A stretch of 64,000 bases of DNA from Drosophila persimilis (Eukaryota; Arthropoda; Insecta; Diptera; Drosophilidae). The stretch spans positions 11,470,001 through 11,534,000 of the forward strand of contig NW_020825289.1 in the NCBI RefSeq assembly GCF_003286085.1, in the 5' to 3' direction. The translations under genes and the position numbers were made by a program. Every line of letters starts with the position of its first letter. Position 1 is the stretch's first letter. The notes under the pieces are model-generated. The model was not told the DNA's origin. It made no database searches and worked only from the letters and a program-made list of their open reading frames with translations. Shown piece after piece: positions 23,359 through 38,556 of the stretch.

Positions 23359-26300
23359 GTTTTGTATCTGTATCTGTACATCCCATTCAAGTCCCTTTCA
23401 GTTCCATTCTGCTGCTGACAAAATAGAGCACAATTTAATTGATACATTTGCATTTCATTATAATGGTGAATGGTGAATGCGTTTGCATGAGTACTCGTAC
23501 TCTTACTCGTACTGGTCGCATCCCCACTCACCAATTGATGATTGAATCATTTATGGGTGCTTCAGAATTGGCCAGATTCTGGGGGATGCTTAATGCCTAG
23601 TAATGAATGTGATGCGAGGAGCAATTATCAATCATACCCAAGGTGTGTGTGTTTCCAATTTGTTCTTTATACGAGTATCTCTTAACTTGTACTTTCAGCA
23701 TATGGGAGCGGATCCATTAAACTCAGCTGGGGCTGGAGCTGGACCTGGTGCTGAAAGCTGTGTTGTACGACACTCACATGACTAAGCGATCGCGATATTG
23801 GCCAGAGAAGGAGAGGGAGAGAGACTTGCCTATCGAGGTGGGGTTCCATTCCAGATCACCTTGCTGTTGCTCCGCTTACATACTCCATTTTGCGTGTGAA
23901 ATCGAATAAGTTAGAGGCGACTGCAGGCTGTTTAGCATAGATAGGCCCCAGTCGCAGAGCCAGACAGAGCACGGTCCACGGTCCACGCTCCATGAACCCC
24001 TCGCTGATGCATATCTCTACTCGCATGTATGTATCTATGTGTGTTTACTAAATTGTTTGTTGGGTGTGCCGCAAATGCACGACAAAAGTGTTCGTGTTGT
24101 TCCCAATGTTGTTCTCGTTGTTGCCAGTATTGTTTGGCATGTTGTAGTTCAATTTATGACGCTTGTCCCGCTTGTCCCGCTTAACTTTTGCGCAGGCGTT
24201 GAAAGCCCAACAACGGGCAAACATTTCTGACATCAGCCCGAAATCGAATGGAGCCGTGCTCTCAGTCTCGCTTCCATTTGTTTCTCTATTCTGCTGTGGG
24301 TTTTTATTCCGATGCCGTGTTAATTTCTTTCAAACACAATACGTCACAGTCCAGGTCACAGTCACAGTTATGTTTGGTGTGTTTACAATTCCATTTAGTG
24401 TCTGACAAGTCGCGTCTATGCGATCTGTTTGGGCATGACAAGTTGTACGATCGATTTGATATGTTAACACGACTTGGGAAATTGATATATCAAACATACT
24501 CGTACTCTTGTATGCCGTGAGGAAGTTGTTGCTCTCGAAATGTATTCGGCCCAATTCACACTGCAGACAATTCAATTACCAGTATCTCTCGGCGGTGGGA
24601 TACGTTTTCTCTGAATTGAAACTCTTCTCTCGATATCTGCCTACGTTTCCAGATTCGTTGACCTGGTTCCATGCTCTCTATGTATTTTTATTACCAGTCT
24701 AAATGGATTTCTTCATTTCCCACACCAATTTTTGTATGTTTTCTGTGCCATCTTGAAGAGAACACAGATTTCTAACACCAATTCCTGTGGCATTGCTTAA
24801 AATTAGTTATTTTAGCTAAAATGTAAAATCGCAGTACACACATATATTATATACATATTTCATTCAATCAATACCCTCAGAACCATCTCCAATGGCAAAT
24901 CTATTACAAGTTGATTGTTTTCCAATCCCATTTCACACATTCGAGAGCTGCAATTGAGCCAATTCCCAGCAGCCGTCAGTCGATATCAATTGTCATAATT
25001 ACACCCACACGAAGCGCACTCGGAGCGGCTATCTGTTGGATCGCAGACGCTTGTGGATTGCTGGGCTAATCACAGAGCCGGAGCCATTGTTCTGACAAGG
25101 CGCTAAGCAGCCGCGACAGCTCAACGATTATCTCCGACAATTATTTGTTGTTTTCCGCCGCGGCGCAACCTTGAAATTAAATATAATTATGAGGCGACTC
25201 CGAATCGCAGCAGTCACATTCCCATTCACATCGAATGATATTTCATATGCTCGTAGTTAGGCCAGCTGCCCCTTTCCCTCCCCCGGAGACTCCCTCCTAT
25301 GGCCCAGAGACGACGACGTGCCTCAAATGAAAAATTATTTAAGACGCCGGCACACGCACACTTCAAAAAAATCCGAGCGCCGAATCAATAAAACCAGCCC
25401 CCCACTACAGGGCATGGCCCTGCCCACGGACTCGCATTCGAGTCAAGCAGGCAACCTTTATATATTATTTTTTATTTCCCTCTTTTTGTATTTTTGCCCT
25501 GGCAATTATAATTAACTTCGCGGCCAGTTTTGATTTTCTTTTCTGTTCTCCGCTCTTTTCTTTCGCCCTGTTTGTGTCTCTTTTTTGTAGTCGCAGCATC
25601 GCCTCTCTCTCTCTTTCTCTCTGCTAAGGGGCTGATAACTTTGTTCGCACCTGATCGCGTTACTCCCAGATCGGGTTTTGCTATACTCGTATGTATGTAT
25701 CTTCCACCAGAGCTGAGTCGATTCGGGGCCCGTGCGTGTGGATCATTAACAGAGCCCCACAGATTCCATCTCAGACTCAGAATCGGCCGCAGTCGAGACT
25801 GAGATTCAGATTTGACTGCGGTTGCGCACACGCGGCTAATTCATTAGGGCCTGGGATCCAGTCGGCAGTCGGCAGTCAGAGGTTCTGGAAACCATTTTTC
25901 ATGTGTCCGCCAGACAATGGGAACTTTCATTTGTTTGCGGGTTTTTACTTTTCATCCTCCAACGAAAGTACTTGCGTGCCCGCCCGAACAAGTTCAACTT
26001 AAGTTAATAGGCCGGCTCTAATGGCTAAATGAATGCCGCGGAGAGCGGGGCAGGGAAAGGGCAGAGTAATTGGATTTCCAGTTTGCAGATCAATAACAAG
26101 TTTTCAGTTGAGGGATTAGCTTAGATGTTGTCGCCCAATTCCATCAGACTTAACTCCTAAACCTGGCCCAATAGGCAACGTCAATAAAAACTGGGCCCGA
26201 AAGGGTTTTACCTTTAAAATTCACAATGTCCAATGGTCGCCGTTTTTATGACAGTCCTGCGAAAAGGGAAAAGCTACAAAACGACACAAAAGAAACAGAA

Positions 26301-27256
26301 AACAGTGCCACAAAACGAAACAAAATCCAAAGGGGCTGCCACAAAACAGAAGCGGAAAGCGACGATGGAGTGGAAGTGGAAATTGAAGGAAAATTCAAAT
26401 CACAAACTCGGTATTTATTTGCGAAGCGTAAATGATTACCACTTAAAATGTGCTCGACTGCCACCTAAAACCCAATTGTTGGAAAAAGCACAACGAACCG
26501 GGTGGCCAGATACAGATACAGAGATGGAGGAGAAGCTTGCTCGGGTTGGGGGGCATGTGGGGAGTGACGCCACACCGAAGGTGAAGGAGTGAAGGGACCA
26601 AAGGCAACATATGTTTTTTATGCCTGAGCTGTCTAAGTGGATACGGGCAGGAGCACCACGAGAGCTCCTGGGGAGAGCGGAAGCATGGGAGCACGTCGAA
26701 AGAGAAAACTGCGGGACAGCTGCCAGAGCTTGTTAGAGTCGCCCGCCCAAAAAGGGGGAGGGCACTAAGGTATATGGGACTATATAAGCGATTGGTTACA
26801 AACACAGACCCGTAGAGGTTGGATAGGACACGGAAATTAGAGGAAATAAAGAAGCACCGCACCGACCGTAGAGGGCAAAGGCAAAGCGGAATACAATCCA
26901 AGCTAATCTCATCCTCAAAAGAGAACCATGCAACATATGTACGTATCTTGTGAAAGAAGCATTGCTAAGTATAGATACTCATTCTCCTGTAGGAGATCTC
27001 AAGCATATACTAGGAATGGAAACCTGTCTTTATAGAGTACACCAGCAGTCGCCCAAGGTCATTGTATTCCATCTTCTCGGAAATTTCATATTTCTCCATT
27101 GTCGCCATAACTTCTTGTGCACTTTAAGCCCCGCACAAATGAAAGAGAGAGTAAGTGAGAGAAGGAGAGCTATGGAGACACGCAGACAATACAAATATGT
27201 TAATGTATCTGCAACACAACGACACGTATTGGTTTCAGTCTGCCATCGCTAGATCG

Positions 27257-27297
27257 TACATACATACATATGTACATACATATGTACATATATGTAA
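27257..27297. repeat. TACATACATATG repeat, self-complementary
   Basis: Two exact 12-bp units (27261-27272 and 27273-27284) lie in a longer TACATA run able to fold back. The same motif recurs at 62674-62689. Confidence 0.85.
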
Positions 27298-30200
27298 GTA
27301 TGAGTGAGTTATTCCATGGGGGCGCTGGATGGATGGGGTCGACAACAAATGGGCGGCCTGTGCCGGCGTCGCCTTCTTCCTGCCTTTTTATGGTCGTCAC
27401 GGACCGCCCGCTGCGGGGCAGGACGCAAAGGATTGGGGGACGATCCACCCACATTGGTGCACGCCCCGCTCGCACATTATTTTGCCACTTCTTCAGCTGA
27501 ATTTGAATTAGATTTGTGCAGCGTCTGGCGCGCGTCTTGGCAGCGTGTAAAATAATATATTTATTTTTATTTGCCCCTTACAAACACACCAACAAACGGT
27601 GGCAGGGCGGGAAAACCCCCCAAAAATAAGTGGTGGGGGAAAGCGAGTCCGAGACCTCGGGACACAAAAAGTGTTTTGTTTTCCTTTCAATTTGTATTTT
27701 TATTCTTTTCATTTGTATTATTTTTGTGTGCTCATGAATAAAAAAGGAGTAGGAAGCGGCGTTGAGCGACAGCGATAGATGGCCCCAAAATTGTATAGCT
27801 TAGCCCTTTTGTGTGTTTGGCCCCCAAGAAAAGTTAACAAATTTTCGCATGAATATTTCGCCCGATGCTTCCTTGAGGGGTGACCGGAGACCGGGGACCA
27901 GAGACCGGCGAGAAGTCCGCAGCGACGACACTCAGGCCCAGATCCTTCCCAACCCATGTTTCGGGCATGTTGACATTGTTTGCTGCTGACAGCAAAGTTT
28001 TTTGAGGAATTTGCTTTTAATGGACAGCCCAGACATCGACTGGGGCTCCGACTCTTAATGCCACCTCCACTGCCACTGCCACTGCCACTGCCTCGACGAC
28101 GACGATGGCTATGACGATGACGACGGGCGTGAACTTGCCATTTAAATAAAGCGGCGGTAACGGAAGTCTATTGATTTTCTTTCTGTTCAGTCTAACCGCG
28201 CACTGACTTGGCTTAAAGACGGCGATGGCCAGCTTTAATCAAAATATTTAGTTAAATGGCGGGCAGAAAAATTACTTCATCAGCGCTAACAATGCTCTGG
28301 CCGGCACTCTTCAAAGGCGGATTGAACGGATCCGGAGCAGGCCAGAGCAGAGCGGTGGCGGCGGCGGCGTCGGCGGCAGTTCAAAGTTCTCAGAGGCGGC
28401 AACTTTCCAATTTTTACCGTGTTACCTAATTTTAATTGTCATGCCACCTGATGGCCGGCCAATGATGAGGCATCAAACTCATTCTCATTCTCAGCCTCAA
28501 TCTCCGTCTCCGTCTTAGTCTAGGCCGCTACCTGTCCTGTCCGTTCAAAAATCTGGGCCTAGATCCAGAGCAGCATCTTCTCCGTCTTGGCCATTGTTTG
28601 TTTTTGTCTTTTTGTGACCTTTGTAAGTCGGCAGCATACCACTGCAATGCCATGAGGCCCCAGCAGAGGTTGGACAATCGCCGAACTACTTACGACCGAC
28701 GATTTCCTCCAGCCCTCTTCTTTCCTTTCTCCCTGTTGTCGCTGCGCTTTTGTGGTTTGTCGCTGGTTCGGCGGGGGCTTACGGTTCCGATAATTCCCGG
28801 AATTTAATTGCCTTTTTTTTTTGGTATGCCGGGTGCTGGCCGGGCTACCAGAAAATTGCATTGCCTGCAAACGACGGAGCTGTTTGGCAAATGGCCCGCA
28901 GGGTTTTTGTTTGGTTTGATTTGAATGGAGGTTTTACGGCCGATCAGCCAAACAATGGCTCGGAAATTGCAAGAAATGATGGGAAATGTTACATCTTCTC
29001 AAGGATTTCAGTTGCAGTGTTTGTGGTTGGGAGTGATTTATGGACCGCCGCCAGCTCGGAGAAAGAAATGAATGCCCCTTGCTGCTGTGCTAAATCATTA
29101 GACTACACAAAATTCTTGGCCTGATGTATGTACCATCTGGGGGAGCAATGGAATATAGAATTATGTAGATTATAGTAGGTGTAGTTTTGCAGTTGTACTC
29201 AAGACTTATACTTGTTAAAGCTTGAAACACCTTCAATTGAAAAGAACTCCTTTAATTTTGGTTGAAGGAACTATTCTCCCAGGACACTTGCCCCCGATGT
29301 TCGAGCTCTAACCATGAGTCGGCGGTGCATGCAGTCAAAGCGGGTCGTAAAACTAGGGTTCGCCTTTTTTAGTTGCTTGCACCTTGCGGGTACCCTGGGC
29401 CTACACATATCTACGCCCCCGAGAGGGGCCCCGAGCGGGACAGGGGAGAGGTTGCTATTAGCAGTACATTTCATACATTTTGTAGTGCACATAAAATGCT
29501 CCGTTTGCCGGTCGCTGGGGCTGTGTTGCTGTTGCTGTTTGTGTAAACTGTTGACAGGCAGGCAGCGCCACAGAGCAGTGGTGGCAAGGGCGGGAGCAGG
29601 AGCAAGGGGCAGGGGCTGCTAAGCAAATGAGCTGGAGTCGTAAAAAAGACAATTGAGCTCATATATTCTACACGTTGGGCTGCGTTGACAGATCGTAAAA
29701 AGCCGTCAGCTGAATAGCTCCGCACCGTCGATGTCGATGCCGATGCCAAAGACTCCCACATAAATATCAAGACCCGAGCGAAAGGCGTCGTAAAAAACGC
29801 CACCAGATACCAGACACTAGACACCAGAGACTACGAACCAGGGACCATGCCAATGCCGATGCCAATGCCGTCCTCAAAGGGGGAAAAGGGGCAGAACAAA
29901 CTAGAATAGAAAAGAACGAAGTAGTCCTCATAATGAAGAAAACAAAAATTGATTAATCTCATTAATAAAATGCCAACCTGCATGGTCCGTGCAATCAACG
30001 GGCCCTGCCCTGCCCTTTTCCTTTCCATTTGCATTCCCCAGTTGAGACAATAAAAAAACGCAATCGTAAAATATTACAATAATTCTGGAAGAGCATATTA
30101 CTACGAGTATTAGGTGGGGGGTTGGGGGGAGTGCGGCCGGACTGCAGCCACACACTTAATGCATTTTATGGCCAAGCTTTCGGGTTAATTTCCTCCACGA

Positions 30201-33200
30201 AGGGGGTTCAACTGTCACCGGGCATAAATTTCAATAAAACCCGAACAGAAAGACAGACAGACACTCGAACGGAAAACCGAAATTCAGGCATAATTTTCAT
30301 AAGTTTTTGTTTTCCTTTCCAGTCCGTTTTTATTTTATTTTTTTTTTTACTGCGCAATAGTTAATTAAAATTTCAATACTAAAATGTTTACTCATTACGA
30401 GAGGTCTTATCGGAGCGTCCAAATCATCATCATCATAATCATCAGAGGGCCTATTAAATGCCAACATTTCCAACTTTGACTCACAAATGAGGCAGCCCCA
30501 AAAGAAACAACGACCACTGTTGTGTGGAAGAGGGGCATGGCAGGTGGATCTCATCGATGGGCGAACAAAATGTTTTCTGTTTCTGCATCTGCAACTGAAA
30601 TAAATAAGCGAATATAATGCACATTATACATAATTAGATATGTGCGGAGATAGTAGACAACAAAACCGCTTCATTTGCGTATCAAGGTGAAGCGATTTAA
30701 TTAATTGAAGCTGTCCGGCAAAATCAAATAATTTGGAATTGGAATGCCTTATCCGTATGTTATGCGGGCTGGAGATTCCAGGGCTGATATACAAATGCCA
30801 TCGATGGGAGCGGTGGTTCAGATTAATTGTTCCTCATTGTTACTTAGAGATCTGCAGTCAAGGCCATTAGAAAATGACCCAAAAACTCCACAGAAAGGGA
30901 AAGGGAAAGGAGCGCAAGAAGATCATTTGAAAGAAGTGACAGATACTGTAGGACTACCACCATACCATACCTTCATTTTATGTACTCGCGCTGTGATTCT
31001 CAACAAAAGCGATGTCGAGGGGTCATCGGAAATCAGAGATTGTCTTCTTTCTATTCATCATCCTCCCTAGACCATAAAAACTTTAGCCATTTCCCTTTTC
31101 CCCAGACCCCAAAAGGAATAAAACTTTACTTATAACTGCGTTCATATTTGGTATTTAAACTTTCCAAGCCACAGCTGGCCAACGGCTTTCATTGGCTTAG
31201 TTAACCTCTATTATTAGCCCCGACAAACAATGACCCAAGTCGATGGCAAAGCCGCAACTTTGTAAGCTCAGCTCTCCCATTAAGAGCCCATAACCCATAG
31301 CCCATCTGCGATAGGCCTGCCTGTTGCCTGTTGCCTGCTGCCTGTTGACCGTATAGTAGATATTTGTGTATCTGCCATATCAATCAATGGTCAAGTCGGT
31401 TCTGTGACTTGGCCCCTAGATGCTTATCGGCAACTTAATAAATTTCTCCGTGGGGGAGTCGTCGCTCAGTCTCACTCTCAGACTTTCGGCTGGAGCTGTG
31501 GATGTAGCTGTAGCTGGTTCTGTGACTGGCATTTGATTTTAAACGGTTTGGCTACGCGTGCTGATTTTATAACTTTTTCTCTTTGACATATACAATTTTT
31601 TATGAAATCAGAGACCCAGGGACAGGGCAGCGTTTTTTGGTCAAGTTAATTTGTTGTCTGAGTTATGCTTCGATTAGATCTCTCTCTATCTCTCGGAAAC
31701 TTGTTTCTTTGGCGGATCTGTCATATCGCTCAATCGATTTGATGCTGGCCATACAATACCCTACGATGGATGGAACTGACAGGCTGGCAGGCAGGCAGGC
31801 AGTCGGCTCTTGAGCAGGCACCCCCGATTATGCCATAGGCAGTCCATGCTCCACTTTTTATGAGGCCCATAAAGTTAGTTCAGACGCACAAACACAGAGG
31901 CCATATAAACATTTATGGGCTTTATTTAAATAAAAATAAGCATAGTTAAACACTATTCGCCTGATGGGGGGATACGAATGGGATTTGTGGCAGGTCGCAT
32001 GCAAAATTAGCCCCGGGCCGGTACGGGCTCTCCGCTTATAAAAACTAATTATGTGGTTATGGGTTTATGCATTTTTAATACAAACAAACACAAACTCTGC
32101 CCCACGGGGGGTGTGGGCCACAGGTAGGATGCATACGGTACCCACGAAGGTATCCAAAGTGGCACATAAAATGTTTGATTAGAGGAGACACGTTTTACTT
32201 GCCCCATAAACGGTTTTATCGGTTCATAAAATGTATTAATAAATATCTAAGCGGCACATAACGGGGCACTAGTACCCGACCTCGGAGGAGCTGTCGCACG
32301 GCTCGGCTCGGCAACGGAAATCGAATCAAAGTTTTACACGAATTAAGAACAGGCAGCTCGTCCGCTTGTCCGCCGAATGGGAGAATGGGGAAAGGGTTGA
32401 GCCAGTCTCGGGCTCGGCAAATTAACACTTTATAAAGTGCAGCCCCAGGGCAGAGGCCGGGGCCGGGGCCGGGACAAACAAAATCCGAAAAAATAAGCAG
32501 AAGCGCCGGGAAAAGTTCTTTTGCATGCAAATAGGCTGTCCCATACCGTCCCGTCCCGAAATTTGAGTAAGCAAAGTAAATGAAGTGGAAACGAGCTGAG
32601 TGAGGAACTGTTTTCGCTCCTCAACAACGAGAAACTGAAGAACTGAACTGCCCCAAAATGTTAATTACTTCCTTGTTTATTTAAAAAAGGGAGGAGAGAT
32701 GGCGAGACTGCACGTGTGTACCCTTATTTGTAATCGTATTTGTGTGTTGAGTACCCCTCCGGCAGTACAGATGGCTCTCATGCTTCGGGTTGCAGATACG
32801 GGAAAGTATCTAAGCAAAGTTGTAGTTTGAACAGGGAAGGATCTTCAGAGATCCCTCCAGAGGCTACCTCTTGATGCCAGCCAGCCATGTTATCCGTTCT
32901 CTTGCCTCTCGCATTGATTACAGTCGATTACTAAAGTACTTGAGCAGTTACTCTCCAGAGCATTGGCTCATCTCTCTCGATGGCCTCTACTTTCTGCTTT
33001 CTCACTTCTCTTTGCTTCCGTTGTCGTCTCATCTTTACCCTTTGTCAGGCACCATGTAAGTCCATCATTAAACTTTAGCTAAAGTCAAACAAAATTAAGA
33101 AAGCTCTGCTGCAGCCAGGCCCTGCTGCTTTCCACTTCCTTTCGCACACAATGCTCGGGGCTCCTTGGAGAGCCGAGTAAAGCGAATTAAAAAGTACACG

Positions 33201-36200
33201 AAGGAGCTGCAGACGCACAGAAGTAGAAAAGGATGGGATTCCCCGATAAACATGTAAATAGAAAAGGAAACAAGTACCGATGGTTTAGTCGAAATTCCGA
33301 CTTGAAGATACCCCTTCATGGGGAACCATCCCTGATGGACGTGGTCATGCGAACAGGCTCTGTGCTACAGGATTTCTTACAGAGACTCCTCTCCCTATAC
33401 TTCTTTAAGGGAATAGGACAATAAATTATACAAGTAGGGTAAACATAGGGTTTCTTCGGGCTGTTACGAAAGTACATTTGCACGAATACACGAGTGCCCG
33501 GTATGACCAGTGAGGATGAAAGAAGAATAAAGGAACTGGAGCACTGGCAGCTTAGTGTTAAAGTCTTTAAGGCAGCAGGAGTGTGGCTGATAGCTGGATG
33601 GCTTGGCCAACTGACTAGCTGACGGCATGGACAGGACCCCAAGTCCACTTCGACTTTGGCCGGACCGGAGCGTGTGTGTGCGGTCAGTGGTAAAGATTAT
33701 CGATCGTTGATTTTTTCAATTGAATTGTCTTCCATCTTATTGGTCGTGACCGAGTCGTAGCTTTTTATGCCCTCTTCCTTGCCAGTGTCCTTAATATCCT
33801 GCTCCGTCTGTGCTCCTCCGAGTGAAGCGTAGCTGTGTGTGCGTGTGTAGCTATCCTGACTTTGCTTTGTCTGCGTTTTTCCCGCCTCCTGCGTACTGCA
33901 TTCTCTGCTTGCTCTGGCTCTCGCTCTCGGACCTGGTCTTGGGGCAACTTCAACACTTGCTCACGATATTTAATAAGCAAAGGACATGTTGGGTGTCGTC
34001 CTCGTCTGGACATTGCGTGCAAGGCCTCCATCAACCGGAGCAGCCGGCTCATTAAACCTGTTTTTTTCTGTTCGTTCGTTCGTACGAGTTCTGCTACGAG
34101 GCCCAATGACAGAGCACATCCATGATGTGGAGTTGAGCTGTGGCTGCTCTGCGGCCTGACTTTAAAGCTTTCGAAAGGAGTTTATTGATTTTTTTCTCCG
34201 GGGCCGGGGTTCGTGGTCGGGCTTGGGCACGGGTTAGGGCTGCTTTGAGGAGGATACTAAAGCAAGATAAATAGTAGTTTCGGCTATGTTTCATAATTAG
34301 GGATTCCCACATAAAGCAGAGCCACTATGCCCAGCCAAAGTGCGACTGAAAACCCTTTGCACCACCCACAACGCAACCTGGGGGGCGGCGGGAAATCCAA
34401 CACTGGAAAAACAATTAAAAAAGGTAACCCTAAACGGGCACTGCCAACGGGAACTGGGGCGCACAAGGACTGGGCCATAATTTGTAATTGCTTGAACCCA
34501 CTCCGAAGAGGGGCACTACGGAGGACTGGAGGATAACTCCGGACTGCGGCGGTGACACGAGTGTAACAGTTTTTTATTGTTGCCGTTAAAACAACAAACA
34601 CAAATTAAAACACATGTGCACAAACAAAGATACAAACCAGCGAAAGGCAGAAACAACACACAGATGCAGATACAGACACAAAACCCCGACAAGCCACGAC
34701 ATACATATGCAAACTGTGTATCTGTGTGTCGCTTCTTTAGGGGTATTTTCGTTTTGGTGGAGTACTCGTAAATGAACCCCGAAAGCCAAAGCAAATAATT
34801 ACGCCGAGGAGGGGCAACGGCAACCTCAACAACAGCGAACAGCGAACAGGAGACACGACGCACCAACCAGGACACAGCCTGCCTGTCTTCCTGTCCTTAA
34901 ATGTAGTCCTTATACTCGTGTCATGTTCTCATTCCTGTCTCCCGCCATGCTGAATGCGACGCTGAATAAGCCCTGACAATGGACGTGAAATTATGACAAA
35001 CATACAGAGTTATTGCGTGGAGAGGTTTGTGAGGACGCGACTCAGAGGACATCCTTCCAGGTGCTGGAGTAATTCGTTTGCTGGCACTTGTGACATTGCC
35101 GCTGTTATGCCAGCATTATAAAGCTCATTAGAACTAGAACCAGAGCTATGCAGGAGTATAAGGAAACTACTTGTACACCATGAAGTACATCTTTTTTGGG
35201 AATGCGAGCTACAGCTAATAAATTCAAAAGGCTTGTAAATCGAATAATCCCACTACTGTTCAACTAAATTTCTCCTGGAATCTTTTGGCTCGAGTATTTA
35301 TATTTATATGTCTTCATATATGTAGATTCCCCAAAAAATGTATGAATTCCTTATAACGTTGTAATTGTTTACCAATAACTAAATCATGATGGACACATCA
35401 ACCTCCTGGTATAGTTAAAGCTGAAGGATTTTCCGCGAAACTGGAAACATTTGATGGGACGCCCACGCAAGAACCTCAATCATTGTCTGGGCCCAAATTG
35501 ATTTTTCCAGAAATAAAAGTGAAAACAGAAGAATAATAAAAACCAAGAGACAGAGACACATAGAGACACTTTGATTTGCAAGCTGTCAAAATGAACTTAT
35601 CACCTTTGGGTCGTTGTTTATCGGCTAGAGAATGAAAATTGTTGTTTATATATACTACATTGGATATACATATATATTTTGCAGTGTATTGTAGTACATG
35701 GAAAACCTGGCCAAGCATTTCATTTCATTTTTCCCGTTGCTCGCACAGATTTATTTGCCTATTTCTGTGCGCTCTGCCGAGAAGAACGTGACGAAAAACG
35801 CTTTTCCCATTCGCCTATGTATGACATAATATATGTATGTACCAATACTCATGTATATTTTGTATAGAAGAGGCAGCTACCTTATAGATACGTATTTGTA
35901 TTTGCCACCCATTCGACTGACTGAAGTCTGACATTGAGCAGGTCTTAATGGCAAAACTGTTCAGAGCCATGACTGGCCCACATTTGATTCCGGCAACTTT
36001 TCGTCGAGTATTTTTCTCCGGCAAAGCAAATATTTTGCTGAACCTTTTTTATTACATTTAAATAATTTGATTGCAAGTGCTGACATCGAGGCCCAAGTCC
36101 GGGTCTGGGTCCGGGTCCGGGTCGGGTCGGTTCGGGTCCGACTAAAGCATTTAAACTTGCCCCTGAACAGGGCCTTTTATTGGGGAACAGTTTTCAATTC

Positions 36201-38418
36201 AATTTAATTCACTTTGAGCTACACTCGTCTGCTGGTTCCTCTCCATCTCTCCGCAGACAAGCGTGTGTGTGGGCGACTGATACTTTTTTATTTAATTTTT
36301 TTCCTGCACTCTCTTTTATTTCTTGCAGCATAAAAATTTATTATCATAATAAGCGAGCCGAGGCCGGCCCATGCCTATACATACACACTCGAACAAATAC
36401 AGAGGAGTATTCTTGAAAACATACATATATCCTATATTTTTTTTGCGCCCCCTCGATGCCACATGTACGAGTACGTACGGGAAGGGCGGCAGCAGCAGCC
36501 ACCCTCGAATGTTTTTTATGACTGTTTTGTTTTTGTTTCGTTTTTGATGGAAATTCGATATTTGCAACACGTATTGAATTTTGATCAGTTCGTCCCGTAA
36601 GTAAGTAATATGGAATATCTGGCTCTGGCACTGACTGTTCCCGTAGCTTCCTTCTCTCTTTCAATATTGATTTAAAGTGCTGGCTAATTTGCCCAAATTA
36701 TTGATTTTTTGGGGAAGTTTGCCCAAAAAACTCTAGGAAAAACCCTCCCCAGAGTCTTTTCTCACCGAAAGTGCTGGAAGTGGCTGAACGCCAGATGCGT
36801 ATCTGCAAACAATTAAGAAATTGTTAAATGAAATTTCTAAAAAATTCCTCAGCTAGGGCTTTCCCCCAGATTGGTTCCGATTTCTCTCAGTCTTTCTGCC
36901 TCCGTACATTGCGGTGCAGTAGCAGCGCTCGTCTGAAAAATTTGTATCTGCGAGTACGAGTAGATACAGATACGCATTTCGGAGCTACGCTCCGCCCTTC
37001 AATGGAGCCGGCCAAGGGTACCATGTGGGTGTGTGTGCTTTTCTATGTGTGGTTTGTAATTCTATTAGCTGCAACTTGTACGAACAGTGCGAAGCAGCTT
37101 TGGACAGGGGGAGTTGTGAGAGTGGGGCAACCTCAATGAAATCAAATTAAAAAAGTTTGCCAGTTGTTGATCTGGATCGGGGTTTGAATGGGGTTCCGAT
37201 GGAGATAGGGGGAACCAACAACCGTTCAATCGTTTCTGTTTTTCACTCTCTTCCGACTGTTAACCGAAATCAAGTGCAACTGATGTGAGAAATTGAGATA
37301 CTTCAAATGGAAAACTCTCTGCACGCCGAGCTCCTCTGGTGTTTTTGTATTTACATCTAGGCTCTGGATCACTTTGGCCCGAAATGTAGCACTTGGCAGT
37401 TGAGCTCCGCTTGGCATAAATGCCAAAAACATCTTGGAAATTTACTCCGACTAGGTAGATGTTGAGAGTGTGAGTGTGTTTCTTTTACCCTTCAATTGGA
37501 TACAGCGACGTGCCTCTGCCATCATTTAACCAGACAAACACGACAGACGCACAGCCACCATTATGGAGTGGAGGCGCTATAGACAGCCGGGAATGGATGG
37601 ATGGATGGACTGGGGGGTAGCCTCTGCAACGCGATGCGCATTTGTATCTCGGTTTATATACACACAGAAACAAGCACAAACACAGACACACACGTGGCTT
37701 CGTGTATCTATGTACAGTACAAGCCGTATAGAAAAACAAAAATGATTTATCACTCTGTCGGCTTGTATCTGAGCTACGTTTGCTCGGTTGACTTTGACAG
37801 GCCGCCGACCGACGACCGACCAGTGCGTGAGGATTACAAAACAGCAACTCATGTGCATGATGAATTAAATTAGCAAAGAGCCAGCTGAAAACGGAGGACC
37901 CATTCCCTTTCCAGACAACACCAACAGAAAATAACCCAATAAGTACGATGGCAAAAGTCAAGAGTTGTTTTAAAAAAGTTGTTCATTTCATTTGCATTGT
38001 TCGCTGGCGACACGGAAAAATATCTTTGTTTTGTTGTTGTAGTCGTACATAGATTTAGATGTATGTATATAGTATATAAATAGTTATTATTCACAAAATT
38101 GAATTATCCAAAGGTTATACATTATCATAGAGCGCCATCCTTCGTCGTCTTAAAGAACTAAATCTACAAACTTATCGCGGTATATTACAAAATGATAAAA
38201 ATAAATAACAGTTTTGGGCTTTCATACTGGTACAAGTGTCTGTCCGTCCTTCCGTCCGTTCCGTAGGAGTTCCGCAAGGAACCCTCTTTGTATCTCCAAC
38301 TCTGGCGATAGTTTTCAACTGATTTTTGCTTAACTAATGACGAGTAGGCGAGTTTTGCAATCGGAAATAAATGCTCATATGTTTTTTAGGCAGTTGTTAA
38401 ACATTTTCTCGGGTATTC
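27298..38418. other. Noncoding, no gene seen
   Basis: Frames are short. The segment includes a GCCACT-type run at 28058-28092 and a GTCCGG array at 36097-36140. Two kappaB-like sites lie at 33235-33244 and 34300-34309, and a possible transposon-like patch lies near 38219-38300. Confidence 0.55.
36097..36140. repeat. GTCCGG hexamer repeat
   Basis: About seven imperfect GTCCGG/GTCTGG/GTCGGG units. Confidence 0.85.
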
Positions 38419-38480
38419 TATATATAGATATAGATATAGATATATATATATCGTATGTATGTATGTGTATATGGTATATA
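38419..38480. repeat. ATAGAT/TA/GTAT compound microsatellite
   Basis: ATAGAT hexamers run into (TA)n and then GTAT tetramers. A pure (TA)n tract follows at 38540-38556. The block lies about 1.4 kb beyond the Toll-7 stop. Confidence 0.9.
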
Positions 38481-38556
38481 TGGAGCAAACCTCATGCAGT
38501 TCGCTAATATCAGTTTTACTTTACACAGTCACGCACATTTATATATATATATATAT

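Larger units (their letters stand above)
17481..27256. other. Noncoding, no gene seen
   Basis: This long stretch has no supportable gene. It holds the TATC/CACATC repeats at 21568-21645, a (GA)n tract at 22781-22799, a 9-bp tandem repeat at 23199-23243 and a (CT)n tract at 23342-23358. Confidence 0.55.
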
